DNA from: Phaseolus vulgaris | Taxonomy: Eukaryota; Streptophyta; Magnoliopsida; Fabales; Fabaceae | Reading direction: 5' to 3' | NCBI RefSeq assembly: GCF_000499845.2 | Contig: NC_023759.2 | Location: forward strand, 36,975,785-37,039,784 | Length of the DNA stretch: 64,000 nucleotides | Shown: positions 37,600 through 49,769 of the stretch, piece by piece | Numbering within the stretch: position 1 is the stretch's first letter | How the letters are laid out: the number at the start of each line of letters is the position of its first letter | The notes under the pieces: model-generated | The model's database searches: none | The model's input: only the letters and a program-made list of their open reading frames with translations | Told to the model about the DNA's origin: nothing | Position numbers and translations under genes: made by a program

Positions 37600-38217
37600 T
37601 TAAAAATAGGACCTTGTTAACGATATACTCCCTTCTCCATTTACAAATAAAGTTTCAAAATTGTTTTGTACAAATGCTTCACATTCATGAAAAGTGACAT
37701 CATTATCTTCTCCCATGTCATATAAGTCTCGTGGCTTTAGATGTAAAGGAATGCTCCAATCTTTAGCTAATTCATCCACTACATAATAAACCATTTGTGC
37801 TTCTTTAGCTTGGATGTATGGTTCATCATCATCATTATCACCAATGTGTATCAAACGTGTAAAGTTTACTAGTGTAAATCCAAGATCATCTGTCATAATC
37901 CCTCTAGAAGTAGTTGTATTAGCCCACATACATTTGAACAAAGTAACAGAAAATCGACCATTATAGTTTATCTCAATTATGTCTACCAATTTTCCATAAT
38001 AAGGCACACCCCCAAATTGCATTTGATTGTCGATGCTACTTGCATAACTCCTTGTCCCAAAAGTACCAAATATCCCACTGTTTTGTGTTTTAAGTCCTTC
38101 ATCTCTCTCCAATGTACGGAACTTGAAGCCATTTACATTGTAAGCATTGTAACGTTTTGCACAATCAATTGGTCCCATAGCTAAGAACTTTAAATCATCT
38201 AAGTGAGGTCTATTCAA
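37600..38217 (-). CDS. Inner CACTA transposase C-terminal domain (DUF4216-like)
   Basis: About 205 codons with FFGVPYYG-like FGGVPYYGKLVDIIEINYNG, then TLFKCMWANT and GFTLVNFTRLIH. This is the DUF4216 pattern normally found in the C-terminal part of TNP2 transposases. It is read after the RNKLNRPHLDDLKFLA segment. The preceding exon carries a TGA at 38,321-38,323 where Trp is usual (HREFAE*F), so the intact block is probably not translated as part of a whole transposase. Confidence 0.75.
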   Translation of the reverse strand: MNRPHLDDLKFLAMGPIDCAKRYNAYNVNGFKFRTLERDEGLKTQNSGIFGTFGTRSYASSIDNQMQFGGVPYYGKLVDIIEINYNGRFSVTLFKCMWANTTTSRGIMTDDLGFTLVNFTRLIHIGDNDDDEPYIQAKEAQMVYYVVDELAKDWSIPLHLKPRDLYDMGEDNDVTFHECEAFVQNNFETLFVNGEGSISLTRSYF

Positions 38218-38299
38218 CTTATTTCTTATCTAAAAAAGAGGAAAATATGATCAAGACAATTCTATATATTCAATATAATCAAACCTTAACAATATAAAT

Positions 38300-40810
38300 T
38301 ATACATGCACGACGAGAAAATCATTCTGCAAATTCTCTATGAACCCTCTTATCTATCACAGAGGATGACCGTGTACGACTTCTTAATTGTCTTCCTATAA
38401 TGTCTCTAAATTCTCTAAATTAAATAAATAATAATTACATGGTTAGTGTTCAATTGTAGATGAATCATAATAAGTTATAAAGTCAAAGTACTTACTGCAG
38501 GAAAGGGTCAACTTGGGCACAATTAGTCAATATATGACGATGTGCTTGTAACTTTTCCTTTGCTGATAAAGAGAAGTAAGTAAAAGACCCAATTGGTTTT
38601 CCAACAGGTGGAAACAAAGTGCTTGCACTAGATGATATATAGTGTCTGGTTCATCATTAACACGCCTTATTCGATTAAATACAATCTCAATTTCATTTAA
38701 ATATCTTGAACAAAAGGTTAAAGACTCTTCAGCCATGTAGCTTTCAGCTATTGAGCCTTCTGGTTGTGCCTTGTTACGCACATAAGATTTCAATTTTCCT
38801 AAATATCTCTCAATGGGATACATCCATCTATACTGAGCAGGTCCTCCAAGCTTGGCATCTTCCACCAAATGCACAATCAAATGAACCATGATTGTAAAAA
38901 ATGCAGGAGGAAATAATATCTCCATGTGACATAATGTGAGAACAACTCTATTTTGCAGTTGGTTAAGTTCATCCACTTTTAAAACTTTACTGCATAAGTT
39001 TCTAAAAAATGAACACAAATCAATCAAAACATAGCACACTTCCTTAGGGAGTGTCTTTCTCATTGCTAAAGGTAGAAGTTGCTCCATCAAAACATGTGAA
39101 TCATGACTTTTCAATCCTCCAAGCTTACATTGTTTGACATCAACACATCTACTAATGGTACTTGAGTAGCCATCTGGAACAGTGATGTTCTTTAGTGTTG
39201 TCAGAAATGTATGCTTATTTTCTTTTGTCAATGTATATATAGCAGGAAGATATTTATTATTTTCATCAGGCCAAAGATCAAGTCTAACACCCCAATCTTT
39301 TAAGTCCTTTCGTGCCTTTAGGTTATCTTTTGATTTTTTTACCTTGGTTCAATAATGTATACACCACATTATCGCATACATTTTTTTCAATGTGCATAAC
39401 ATCTAGATTATGGTGCAATAAATTGTTTACCCAATAAGGAAGTTCAAAAAATATACTTTTTTTTCGCCATTGTAGAGGGCCATCAATAGCTTGGTGATCT
39501 CTGTGTTGTCTTTTCCCCAGTTCCTCAACTTTTGGTTCTTTCCCAAATATGATATTGACATTCTCAACTTGTCTTAAGACATTTTTTCCTGATATTGTCA
39601 AAGGACAATTTCTATTTTCCACACTTCCATCAAAATGAATGCGGGCTAATCTAAATTTGTGTCTTGCATTTAACCAACGTCGATGATCCATGAAACAAAA
39701 TTTACCCTGAATCTTCTTAGGAGTAGTGTCAAAATTACACCTAGGGCAAGCCAACCTAGTATGTGTATTCCACCCAGATAAAGTTCCAAGACCAGGAAAA
39801 TCACTAATGGTCCACAATATAGCTGCATGCATATTAAACACTTCATTGCTATATGAATCAAAGTTCTTCCATGCTTCCGAATCCCTCAGATGCCTTAGTA
39901 TGCCGTCATTTGTACTTCCTGAAGCATGCCATTGCATATGCTCAGCTATTTTAGAAGACATAAACATTCGTTGTAAGCGTGGCTTCAATGGAAAATATCT
40001 TAAAACTTTAGCAGGAACTTTCTTTTGCTTTTTCATAGTACCATCAATAGTCTTGTTCTTCTTTCTTCTTTTCCATCTAGATTCATTACATTTCTTACAA
40101 ACTTCTTTGTCTTTGTCTTCTCCATAGTACAACATGCAATCATTTGGGCAAGCATCAATTTTGGTGTAATGAAGGCCAAGCTAATTGATGATTTTCTTAG
40201 CTTCATAGAAGGAACATGGAATTTTAGCATAATCAAAGGCATCTGCTAACAACTCCAAAATCATTGACATTGCCTTGTCAGTCATTCTACATAGACATTT
40301 GATGTGGTACAATTTGAGCAAGAAAGAAAGTTTAGAATACTTGTCACATCCTTCATACAAACTTTGTTGCCCATCATGCATAAACTTCAGATACTCAGCA
40401 ATTTCATCAGGCATCATTTCGCTTGATCTAGGACACATATCCTCATCATCCTTCACGTTATGATCATAGAAAAAATTTCCGAATGCGTCATTAACCATGA
40501 CACGTATGGGATCATTACCAGAAACTTTATGCTCATTTGATTGGAAAATTGGAGGTGTTTCAGTCGTATTTTGTACAAAACTTGTCTCGCCATGTAGAAG
40601 CCAGAATGTATAACCTTTTGGAAAAGGATGAAGAATCAAGTGCTCATGTGTTGCTTCTCGAGTTTGCCATTTTTTAAGATTGCATTTCAGACATGGGCTA
40701 ATTATCTTACCCTCAACACTCTTATTAGCAAATGCAAAGTCCAAAAATTTATTCAATTCGTCCATGTACTGACATGTATTTCGAGGCATGTTAATCCAAG
40801 ACTTATCCAT
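38300..40810 (-). pseudogene. Inner CACTA transposase (TNP2-like), broken
   Basis: The start ATG at 40,810 begins MDKSWINMPR, the Transpos_assoc zinc-finger domain (SPCLKC...HEHLI...GYTFWLLHGE). Next come the Transposase_21 domain (39,323-40,135; DSEAWKNFD, GWNTHTRLACPRCN, LDVMHIEKNVCDN) and the DUF4218 domain (38,527-39,231; GLKSHDSHVLMEQLLPLA, MYPIERYLGKLKSYVRNKA). Breaks seen: a TAG at 40,179-40,181, a frameshift in an A run near 39,335, a frameshift near 38,640, and the TGA at 38,321-38,323. The protein would cut and join CACTA ends; this copy cannot. Confidence 0.85.
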
Positions 40811-41354
40811 ATCTAAATGGAATTGTTTGATAAAAAAAAACAAACCTAGCATGAAAGTTTTAAAAAAAAACATGTGTCAACAAGAGCATTAGAATGCGTA
40901 AAAGAATAGAAGTGAAATAAATGTATAAAGAAGTTGTACAAAGTGTATGAAAAAGATATGAAAGTGATAAAAAAAATATATTTTATTTCTATTTGAACTC
41001 AATTAATTATTAATTAGTATTCGAATCTCGATACTCTCAATTAAGACATGATAAAGATTGATCTAAAAAAGATTAACATGGAATATTACATGTGTGTTCA
41101 TTCAATTATGAAAAGCACACATCACAGGTGCAATTAAGGGTAAGCAATGTTACAAATGAAAAGCACAATTTAGTGTGTACAAACAAAGCATATGTGAAGT
41201 TAACACCTAATGGTGTTAACCAAGGTAGTTGAATTGACACAAGTGGCTCCAAAAAAACATGAAAAATGTAGGAAACTGCAGCATGCACTTGTCTGGGTGT
41301 ATCACAAAATGATATATATATATATATATTGATGAATGTAGTGATTAAGGTTAA

Positions 41355-42520
41355 ACTCACGTTTTTGGTTGCGGAGCTGAAAGCCTCCATGTGGCTGATA
41401 TTTGGATTACTAGCCTTAATCCTTTAGAATTTCTCCCTGCAAAATCAGACACTTGAAAAGACTTGCTATTTGTTTTTACTCAATGGAATCATCTTTAGTC
41501 TATTTTCATGTTTCTTTTTTAAATTATTTTAGAATTATAAGAGATTATTTTTACTTGACTACGTACTCCATATATTTTAATAATTTTTACTGACCTAAAG
41601 TACATATAAAAAAGATTGAGACGACCACTATACGCTAGGTTTTGTGCTTGGTCCATGTGTTTATAATTTTCGATGTATTTTTTATATTTGTCATCAAAAC
41701 TCAGAAATTAAAGATAAAAAATAGTACAAAATATATGATTTTTACATATAAGAACTAAGATAATATTTGTTTGACCATAAAGATCTGATATAAATAATGT
41801 TTAATTGATTTTTATTCATTCAGTAACAACCAATTATTCAATCCAAATAATCTCTTTTTTAATTAAATTTATATATGGTTATATTTAAATAAACTTGCAG
41901 TCAGTATAATTATTCTCTTTAATTCCGCAAGTTGCCTAGCTACTTGGTTTGGCATTATGTGCAAATAAACTAACAGAATGGGGACGTGAAAATTAATGAC
42001 AAACCGGAAAAGGACACAATTCTCCCTTGGATGCTTAAGTACGAAGAGATTTAGATGTTATTGGTTTGCTGAAAGGAAAGGGCTAAAAGATACTACTCAA
42101 AAACCATAATATCAACCCAGCCCAACACATAACAAAAGTGAAACAGTTTTTAACAAAAATAGGAAAACAGAAGTTGCTAGCCCAGGAAGGAGTTAAAAGA
42201 TATAAAGCATCTAGTAACAATGAAAAAGCTAGACTAACAAATGTCAAATAATTTATGAAAAGCAGGTTTTTCATGTGGTGGTGCAGGAGAGTTAGTCTAG
42301 GTGGTTAGCAATTCTAAATGGTTTAAATCTCGACTTGAACCCATCCAAATGGATTTAAGCATATTCAACTTTTCAGCGATAAAAAAATTAGTTCAAATAG
42401 CAAAAAGGTAATGGATTGGCAAAATTCCAACAACTTACTGAATGTGAGAACTTGTTGTGCTCAAAGCTTCAACAACTGTGTCTAGCTCACCATTAGTTAG
42501 TAGTAATGTATCCTGCAACA
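41355..42520 (-). pseudogene. Two unidentified exon-like segments in the inner CACTA
   Basis: At 42,440-42,514 a TGCAG acceptor is followed by DTLLLTNGELDTVVEALSTT and a CAGTAAG donor. At about 41,360-41,441 a TTGCAG acceptor is followed by an open frame containing ISATWRLSAPQPKT and an ACGTGAG donor. They may be 5' exons of the transposase transcript or captured host exons. I recognise neither. Confidence 0.4.
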
Positions 42521-42529
42521 TTCAGCAAC

Positions 42530-44398
42530 CAGTTTGTAATAATATAAGCAAAATTGCTTTCTTAATGGTAACTAACACAGTTTGTTATTAGCACACACAG
42601 GTCTCCATCTTATACTGTCTAAAGGACATTTATGTGCAGAAAGAGATGCCTTTACACCTCCTAAACATAAAACATGAAACATGAAACATGGTAAATTTAA
42701 CATGATTGACTGTTTTTCTTTCGCATCCTAATCAAAACACAAATTTTCCTCCTGCATTTGATCTAGCCTTCAAAAACGGAATAGAAACAAACTACACAAA
42801 GTTTAAAAAAACCTAAAAAAATCTTCTAAGAAAGAAGAAACACCCTCTACAGAGAAATCAAACAAACTATGCACATTCATCAAACCATATCAAATGACTA
42901 AGACAATAATAACATGATATACAACTTGAAAGAACCATACATGTTTCTCATTATTTAGCAACATATAAAAGACCAAGTACAAACCAATCAAAGCACTTTC
43001 ACCTCGTGGTTCAGCTCGCAAAATTCAATTAGAACTTAGGAAGTTCTGTCTATACCAGGTAAAAAAAATACCAAACCAAAGAAAATCGTTACCATTCCAT
43101 ATTATTAAACAACTTTTGTGAGCTCGTAGCTAACTGGCTCACAATAATTTGAATATGCGATTGCAATTTAGAACCTTGGATCATTGATTAATCCATTCTC
43201 ATTCTTCTATTGCAAAATTTAGAACCCAACAATCATCATTCTAATCAGTGATGTATAAAACCTTGAATCATTGATCAATTCACCACCCTTCTTCTTCTAC
43301 AAAATTTAGAATCTGACACACATCATGCTCCTCAGTGCTGAAATAAGGCCTCTTCCCAACCAATTCAGCAACTCTCTTCGCAACACCAAAGTTTAGTTAA
43401 ATGGATCCTTACCAAAAATAACCTAATTTAATTCACCAGCAAACCCAAAGAAAACACCAATTCATTTTTTCCAAGTAAAATGCTAAATTCCTCCTTAATA
43501 AGACCTATAAGCACAAACTAATGAGTTCACGAAGAAACTTCAACCCTCTCTTCACAATAACAGTCTTAATTCGAAAGTTTATAGGTCTTATCATAACTTA
43601 ACTTAGTGGCCTCGTATTTGTTGGACCTGTAACAAAATCGTTAACATTTTTATTTCGGTCAAGCGTTAGGGATTATGCTTCAACTACTGATTCAAATAAG
43701 CATTTGCGAACACGACACGAGCAACTTAGAAAATTCAATGCCAACTGAAGAAATCGACAATGGAAACAGAGAAAGGACAATGAAAAAAAGAGCAAAATCG
43801 ATGGTGATGACGGTGGAGTTGCGTTCGCCGAAGAGAACAATGGTGGTGGAGCGTATAGGGGCGTGAAAGAGAATAAGTACTGAGAAGAGGAAGAAGAAAC
43901 CAATTACCGTGATGAAGCAGCAAAAGCAGGTCCGTGGTGGAGGAGGAGAAACAGGTCCGTGGTGAAGGAGGAGAAGCTCTGTGGTAGAGGATGAGAAGTA
44001 GCTCTACGATGGAAGAGGAGAAGTAGCTACGGTGGAGGAGGAGAAACAATAATGATTTTTTTAGTCAAAAGTTTGAAAAAGTGAGTATTTTCCTAAGGTT
44101 TGAAAATAAATCTTTGGAAAAGTTAAAAAAAAAGATAATTTTTCTTTTTTTATTAAAAATATTTATATAAAATAAATAAAAAATTAATTAATTTTAATTA
44201 AATAAATATTAAAAATTAAGAATATTTTATAAAAAAAATTATATGTTTAAACTTACACATTCAAAAACTTTAAGAATTTAGTTATCAAATATATTTAAAT
44301 TATTTTAAAAAAAATTTAATTATATTTATTTATTGAAATTTGAGAAAATTTAAAATATTTTATTGATGTTTTACAATAAACATTTCAAACTTAATGAA
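42530..44398. other. Right internal part of inner CACTA, no gene
   Basis: The minus strand at 43,670-44,050 is a TCC/CTC-rich, low-complexity stretch whose Ser/His-rich open frames look like chance. Beyond 44,050 the DNA is extremely AT-rich up to the subterminal repeats. Confidence 0.5.
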
Positions 44399-44760
44399 AA
44401 TTAAAAAAACTCCATTATTTTGATGAGATTTTAGAATAAATTAATGAAACTTAACAAAGGTTAAAATGTCTCAACTATTTTGCGGAGGTTTTAAAATAAA
44501 CCTTTGGAAATTAACTAAGGTTAAAAAATCTCCGTTATTTTGTGGATGTTTTGAAATAAACCTATGGAAATTAATGAAGGTTAAAAAAACCTCAGTTATT
44601 TTGCGGAGGTTTTAAAATAAACCTTTGAAAATTAATGAAGGTTAAAAAAATCTCCGTCATATTGCCGAGGTTTTAGAATAAACCTTTGGAATTTAACTAA
44701 GGTTAAAAAACCTCCGTTATTTTGTTGAGGTTTTAGAAAAAACCTCTATTAATTAAATCA
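44399..44760. repeat. Right subterminal array of the inner CACTA: about six 60-61-bp units
   Basis: Units open with ggttaaaaa at about 44,459, 44,519, 44,579, 44,640 and 44,700, preceded by one more degenerate unit. The better units hold aacctccg and cggaggtt as an inverted pair around ttattttg, so each can form a hairpin. The left array has only the direct form of the motif. Confidence 0.8.
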
Positions 44761-44808
44761 ATTCCTAGAGTTATGTTAACCTCCGCTAAATAACCTCCAC
44801 TAAAACCT

Positions 44809-44822
44809 TTTTTTTTGTAGTG
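44809..44822 (-). repeat. Right terminal inverted repeat of inner CACTA
   Basis: On the minus strand it reads cactacaaaaaaaa, the canonical start of a plant CACTA element. The three bases after it on the plus strand (act, 44,823-44,825) are the expected duplication size, but no partner is visible on the left. Confidence 0.75.
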
Positions 44823-45349
44823 ACTGTTTTTGAGTAAGCTAAGATCTTGAACTTTCTGTGGTTACAATTTCATAATCCAGTTCGCTTTATATCATTCCAG
44901 ATAAATCAGTAAACATTTCGCACAGTTTGCCTAATTTTTTTTTTCCAAGTAGTTCTGTTTTTGTTTTCTTTATCTAATCTAGTGCTTTTCTTTTGGTCTC
45001 TTTTGTGTGCCTTCTTTTTCATTGAGTACCTTATTTTCTTGCTTGTCTTTTCTTCAATACTCTTTGAGTTTGTCATATATCTTGTATTCCTTTTGTTATA
45101 GCCTTTTCTTGTTTGTCTTTCATTGTTCATTGGTTTTGTGGTGATTAGCTTTGAGATTATGTGCTATTGCTTTGACATCTTTCATTTGAGGTTACTAAAG
45201 GCCTCAAGATCAGATTGGTAAAGGGGAGTATTCTTTCTTTGGAGTGCTTTAAGTGACACTTCACTTCGGCATTTGTTCTACATTTTGTGTTTGCTAACAT
45301 TGTTTTCTTAACATTTGTGTGCTATTTTGTTTGCTGTTTTCTTTTATAA

Positions 45350-47428
45350 ATGGCTTCATATTCCAGCAGTGATTCTTCTAAACAACATTCTCCTAGAAAA
45401 GCTTTTGTTCTTGATGAATTAAAAAAAGCAAAACGAACCATTACTCTCAAAGATGAAGCTATAAGAAGGTTGGAGGAAAGATTACAAAGAGTTGACATGA
45501 AGCAACCTAGGTCCTCTAATTCTATCAATGAAGAGCGTCATTCTCATAGACTTTCATCTAGAGGTTCTTCCAATGATCATGGCCGTGAAGAGGAACATAG
45601 AAGAAGGAGACATCATCACCATTTTCATGGATATAGACCTCACGCTCATGGAGATAGACATTACCGTGAAGATGGATATCACCAAAAAGCCAAGGCTAAA
45701 ATTTCTTTTGTAAAAGTCCCTAGTTTTAGTGGTGATAGTGATCCTAATGTGTACTTAGATTGGGAGGCTAAATGTGAACAAATCTTTGATGTCCATGAGG
45801 TCAAAGAAGATCAAAAGGTTAAGATAGCCTCCTTAGAATTCATTGTTTATGCCATGAAATAGTGGCATAGTGTTGTAAAAGACATTATCTATAACAAGGG
45901 TCCTCACGTGGACTCTTGGGACACTTTAAAGGAACGCATGCGCCTTAGATTTGTGCCACCACACTTTAGGAAAGACCTCATGTTGAAGCTCCAAAGGTTT
46001 CAACAAGGCACGCTAAGTGTGGATGCTTATTTTAAGGAGTTAGAAATGCTTTTACTTAAAATTAATTTGAAAGAAAGTGAGGAAGCTATGATAGCTAGGT
46101 TTGTGAGTGGTCTAAAGAAGGATATTCAAGATATTGTTGAGCTTCAAGAGTATTCATCATTGGGTTCTTTGGTTCATCTTGCAATGAAGGTGGAAGCCCA
46201 ACTTGGAAAGAAAAATGCTCCTAATGATGGTTACTACAACAATTCTTGGAAAAATAAAAAGTCTTTTTCAAAATTTCCTTCTAAAGATTCTTCTTTCACA
46301 CCTAAAGAGTCTAAGCCTTCTACTTCTACTCATATATCACCCATTAAATCGTCTAGTAAGAAATGCTTTAAGTGTATGGGTTATGGTCACATTGCGGCTA
46401 ATTGTCCTTCTAAAAGAAATATGTTTGTGCATAATGGCATTGTGATGAGTGAGCATGATTCCAATTCATCTAGGCATTCTTCACCTTCTAAGCCATCAAG
46501 TGAGATTGAGAGCGAAAGTCCTTGTGAAGGTGACTTATTGATGATAAGGCGTATGTTGGGCACAATTCCAAAATCTTTGCATGATACTCAAAGGGAAAAT
46601 ATTTTTCACACCCGCTGCCTTATCAACAACAAGTTATGTTCCTTGATTATTGATGGGGGTAGTTGCACCAATGTGGCTAGTACAAGAGTTGTGGAGAAGT
46701 TAGCCTTACCCACTATCTCTCATACCAAGCCTTATAAGTTGCAATGGTTAAGTACTGAAGGTGAAATAATGGTGAACAAACAAGTCCTCATTAACTTTGC
46801 AATAGGAAAGTATAAAGATGAGGTTTTATGTGATGTTGTACCCATGGAAGCAACTCATCTTCTTTTAGGAAGGCCTTGGCAATATGATAGACATGTTTTA
46901 CATGATGGCCTATCCAATACAATGTCTTTTTCCTTCTAAGGGCGCAAGGTTATCTTAAAACCCCTCTCTCCCAAAGAGGTTCATGAGGACCAAATGAAAA
47001 TGAAAACTAAAAGAGAAAATGAGAAAGAAAAAGAAGTAAGTACTAAACCGAGTCACACCACTTTCTCCACTAAATCCATCATGTTGACTCGTGCTATGCC
47101 TCAAGTTGAACCTCCAAGGTCTTTTTATTCTTTATCTTTTTCATTACCCAAGGTTCCTATTTCAACACCAACTTGGTTAAAGAATGTTAGGGATGATTTT
47201 TTCATACCTCCTAATGATTTTCACCATTTAAGAGGACTTTTTCCAAAAGATATCATCATTCCCAAACAAATTTTTCCAACTTGGTATGTTTATAGGACTT
47301 CTTTTTCTGAACTCCCACTGCTTCCAACTTCTAATTCATGTTTGCTTTTTTCTTCAACTTTTAATTGTAAAAATAAACTGACTTTGTTATATGCAGGGAT
47401 TCAGAATTCGCGGTCGAATTCTCTCTAA
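45350..47428 (+). pseudogene. Gypsy-1 gag-protease, one frame with two stops
   Basis: One reading frame of about 693 codons runs from MASYSSSDSS. It has a charged His-rich N-terminus and the gag core (FSGDSDPNVYLDWEAKCEQI, RFVPPHFRKDL, RFQQGTLSVDAYFKELE). A CCHC knuckle CFKCMGYGHIAANC follows, then the aspartic protease core LIIDGGSCTNVAS and LLLGRPWQYD. Two stops interrupt it, TAG at 45,860-45,862 and TAA at 46,937-46,939. Both could be single transitions from TGG/CAG and CAA. The frame ends without entering reverse transcriptase. The capsid part assembles the particle and the protease would process it. Confidence 0.85.
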
Positions 47429-47439
47429 CTCGAGGAGTA

Positions 47440-48127
47440 TGATGAGAATCAAATAAAGGAGGCTTTTATTAATGAAGAAAGAGGTCATTCACCTACACAT
47501 TTGAAGTTCTTCCTTCTAGTCTTCTCAAAATTAAAAGAAGACATAAAATAAAGAGAGGATCAGGCCTAAAGCCAAAGAAGTCTACAAACTTTCAAGAATA
47601 GGCTTCATTTAAATATCTCTCTTTATAGTCTCTTTTGTATAAAATTGTAAATAATATAGAATAGTGTTTAGGAAGGTGCTTAGAGGAAAACCATAGATAC
47701 CTCTTTTGTAAAACATCTTTAGGCATTAGTTTAGAATTTTCTAGAAGGTGACTCTTCATAAAGTCACTATAGGCGTTAGCTTAGGAGACTTTTGAGTAGC
47801 TTGTGGTACAAGCTTTGTAAGCTTCATGACCGGCCCTTGCTCCTATAAAAAGACGGCTTGGGTCCTTCATAATTCAGAATTGGAATTTGTAGTATCAAAA
47901 CTCTCCCAAATTGGTGATTGAGTGTAGTGAGAACTTGTCTTCTCCTCTTCCTAGTCTCATCTTGAGTGCCTTGGTTCTCTCAAGTGGCGGCATTGCACAC
48001 TTATCTTGGAGCATTCACACTTCAAGTGGCGTGTTCATCAACCAAGTTCTTCAACCACATAAGTCTTCTCTCTTCTTCATCTATTTCTTCCATTTTCGTG
48101 ATCATATGAACTCATAAACATGTCTTA
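47440..48127 (+). repeat. Gypsy-1 right LTR, truncated
   Basis: It matches the left LTR from its first base for 688 bp without length change, then stops at ...atgtctta. The next bases, agcttgtggtatcatc, are unrelated to the left LTR and look like the end and primer-binding site of gypsy-2. About 365 bp of LTR are missing. Confidence 0.85.
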
Positions 48128-48168
48128 AGCTTGTGGTATCATCTTGGTATTTTGGAGACCTTGTGACT

Positions 48169-49530
48169 ATGGTCGATGCTACACGTTTCGCTCAAGCCAT
48201 GAAAGACATGGAAGAACGTTTGTCAACACACATGGATTCTCGATTTATTGAATTAGTTATGTCCTTGAAAGAAACCATCCAAGTTCTGGTGAAACAAAAT
48301 ACTAATGTTAAAAGCATCAATCTGCCACCAGAGTCAGCTGCGCACACAAAACGTCATTCTTCTTCTTCATACATCTGCGGTATCCGATTGGCCAGAATTG
48401 ATTTTCCTAGATTTAATGGAGACAACATCATTCTTAGATCCATCAATGCGATAATTACTTCTTGATCGATAATACCCAGATGAAATTAAAGTGAAACTGG
48501 CTATTTTTCATTTGGAAGGTAAAGTTTGTAGTGGCACACGACTTTAACCAAGACTTTTCCCCATTCCTCTTTATTGTTGTGGTCTAATTTTACTAAACGA
48601 TTGACCGAGCGATTTGACAATATATGTGATGATCCTATGGCAGAGCTAATGAGACTGTGGCAAAGGAATTTCGTGACTGAGTATCATGAAGAATTTGATT
48701 CAATTATTATAAGATTGAATCTTTCCGATACTTATGTTTTAAGCTGTTTTCTTGGTGACATCAAGAAGGATGTACAAATGATTGTTAGAATGTTTTAGCC
48801 TCCAACTATGAGTCGGGCTTTTTCCCTTGCAAGGATGTATGAGGCTGCTAATCTTGTCTTTAATTCTAACAAGAATCAAAGAGGAGTATTGGGTCCTGCA
48901 CCGGCATCTCCAATGGGGTTTCAACCAAATTCACATACCAAACCCAAATTTCAGAGAAACCTTACACCGACATACATGTCAGAGAGGAGAGCGAAAGGAC
49001 TATGCTATTTTTGTGATGAACCTTATTCTATGGAGCATAGTTTGGTTCATAAGAAATTGCAGATTCATGTGATGGAGATGGACAACGATGACATTAACGT
49101 TAAGGATACTATCAATGAGGAGAGGGAGCCAACACAGTCGGCTGAACCACAGATCTCTGTTAATGCATTAACGGGGGTAACAAGGCTTCGAACCATGAGG
49201 ATTACGGGATATTATCAGAAAAAAACAATGCACATTTTGATTGACAGTGGCAGTACTCACAATTTCTTGGATGTTCAAGTTGCTAAAAACTATGGGTGTA
49301 CAATTGAACAAATGCAACCTTTGAATGTTGTGGTGGCGGATGGATCTAAAATATCAATTTCTTCTATGGTCAAGAATTTCAAGTGGACTATTCAACATAC
49401 AAATTGTAGAGCAGATATGTTGTTACTTTCATTGGGGTGTTGCGACTTGGTCTTGGGCATAGAATGGCTAATACAACTAGGCAATATCATCTGGAACTTT
49501 GATAAACTTACTATGGAGTTTAAAGTCTAA
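48169..49530 (+). pseudogene. Gypsy-2 gag and protease, frameshifted
   Basis: Gag begins VDATRFAQAMKDMEERL. After a break at about 48,440-48,570 it continues with FTKRLTERFDNICDDPMAEL and YHEEFDSIIIRLNLSD. A stop at 48,796 is followed in another frame by AFSLARMYEAAN, a degraded zinc-finger region (CYFCDE) and protease ILIDSGSTHNFLD. The segment LVLGIEWLIQLGNI ends the recognisable protease at 49,530. Confidence 0.75.
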
Positions 49531-49769
49531 GGAATGAGACATGTGTTAAGAGTAGCGACAACAAATAAGGTAAAAACTATTAAGAAACAACAGTTTTGTA
49601 AAACATTAGCCGATGGAGTGCACCTCTCGTTGATGCAAGTAAGGGATGAAACGGGAACTTTATTATAGTCTTTAACAACCCATGCCCATGTCCAGGTGGA
49701 CCAATCAAAATTACCTCTTGAAGTAGAAGAGTTATTGGACGAGTTTCAAGATGTGTTTCAAGAACCCAC

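Larger units (their letters stand above)
32706..44822 (-). mobile_element. Inner autonomous-type CACTA element (about 12.1 kb) inside gypsy-1
   Basis: The right end at 44,822 reads, on the minus strand, cactacaaaaaaaaaggttt, with act following outside. Transposase genes run leftward from it (40,810 to 35,390). Subterminal repeats built on aacctccg occur at both ends: a 28-bp array on the left and 60-bp units on the right. No CACTA end is visible on the left. Gypsy-1 leader sequence (ggtagtgatttt) gives way to element-like DNA at about 32,706, so the left tip is deleted or rearranged. Frameshifts and stops show it is no longer autonomous. Confidence 0.8.
31020..48127 (+). mobile_element. Gypsy-1: Ty3/gypsy element with gag-protease only, split by a CACTA insertion
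   Basis: The left LTR is complete (31,020-32,072). A primer-binding-like tggtatcatgag follows at 32,075, then a leader to about 32,705, resumed at 44,823. The gag-protease frame lies at 45,350-47,428, a polypurine-like ctcgaggag lies just before 47,440, and the right LTR is truncated (47,440-48,127). Reverse transcriptase, RNase H and integrase are absent, so this is a deletion derivative needing help in trans. The 688 bp shared by the LTRs differ at about seven positions (about 1%), so insertion is fairly recent. Confidence 0.85.

Noticed and set aside
43673..44049. Ser/His/Leu-rich open frames of up to 104 codons
   Set aside because: The DNA is a low-complexity tcc/gag-rich tract; translation in any frame gives such peptides. 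No start context or homology.
44906..45130. Lys/Arg-rich 74-codon minus-strand frame
   Set aside because: It lies in the T-rich leader of gypsy-1, antisense to gag; composition follows from the pyrimidine-rich plus strand.
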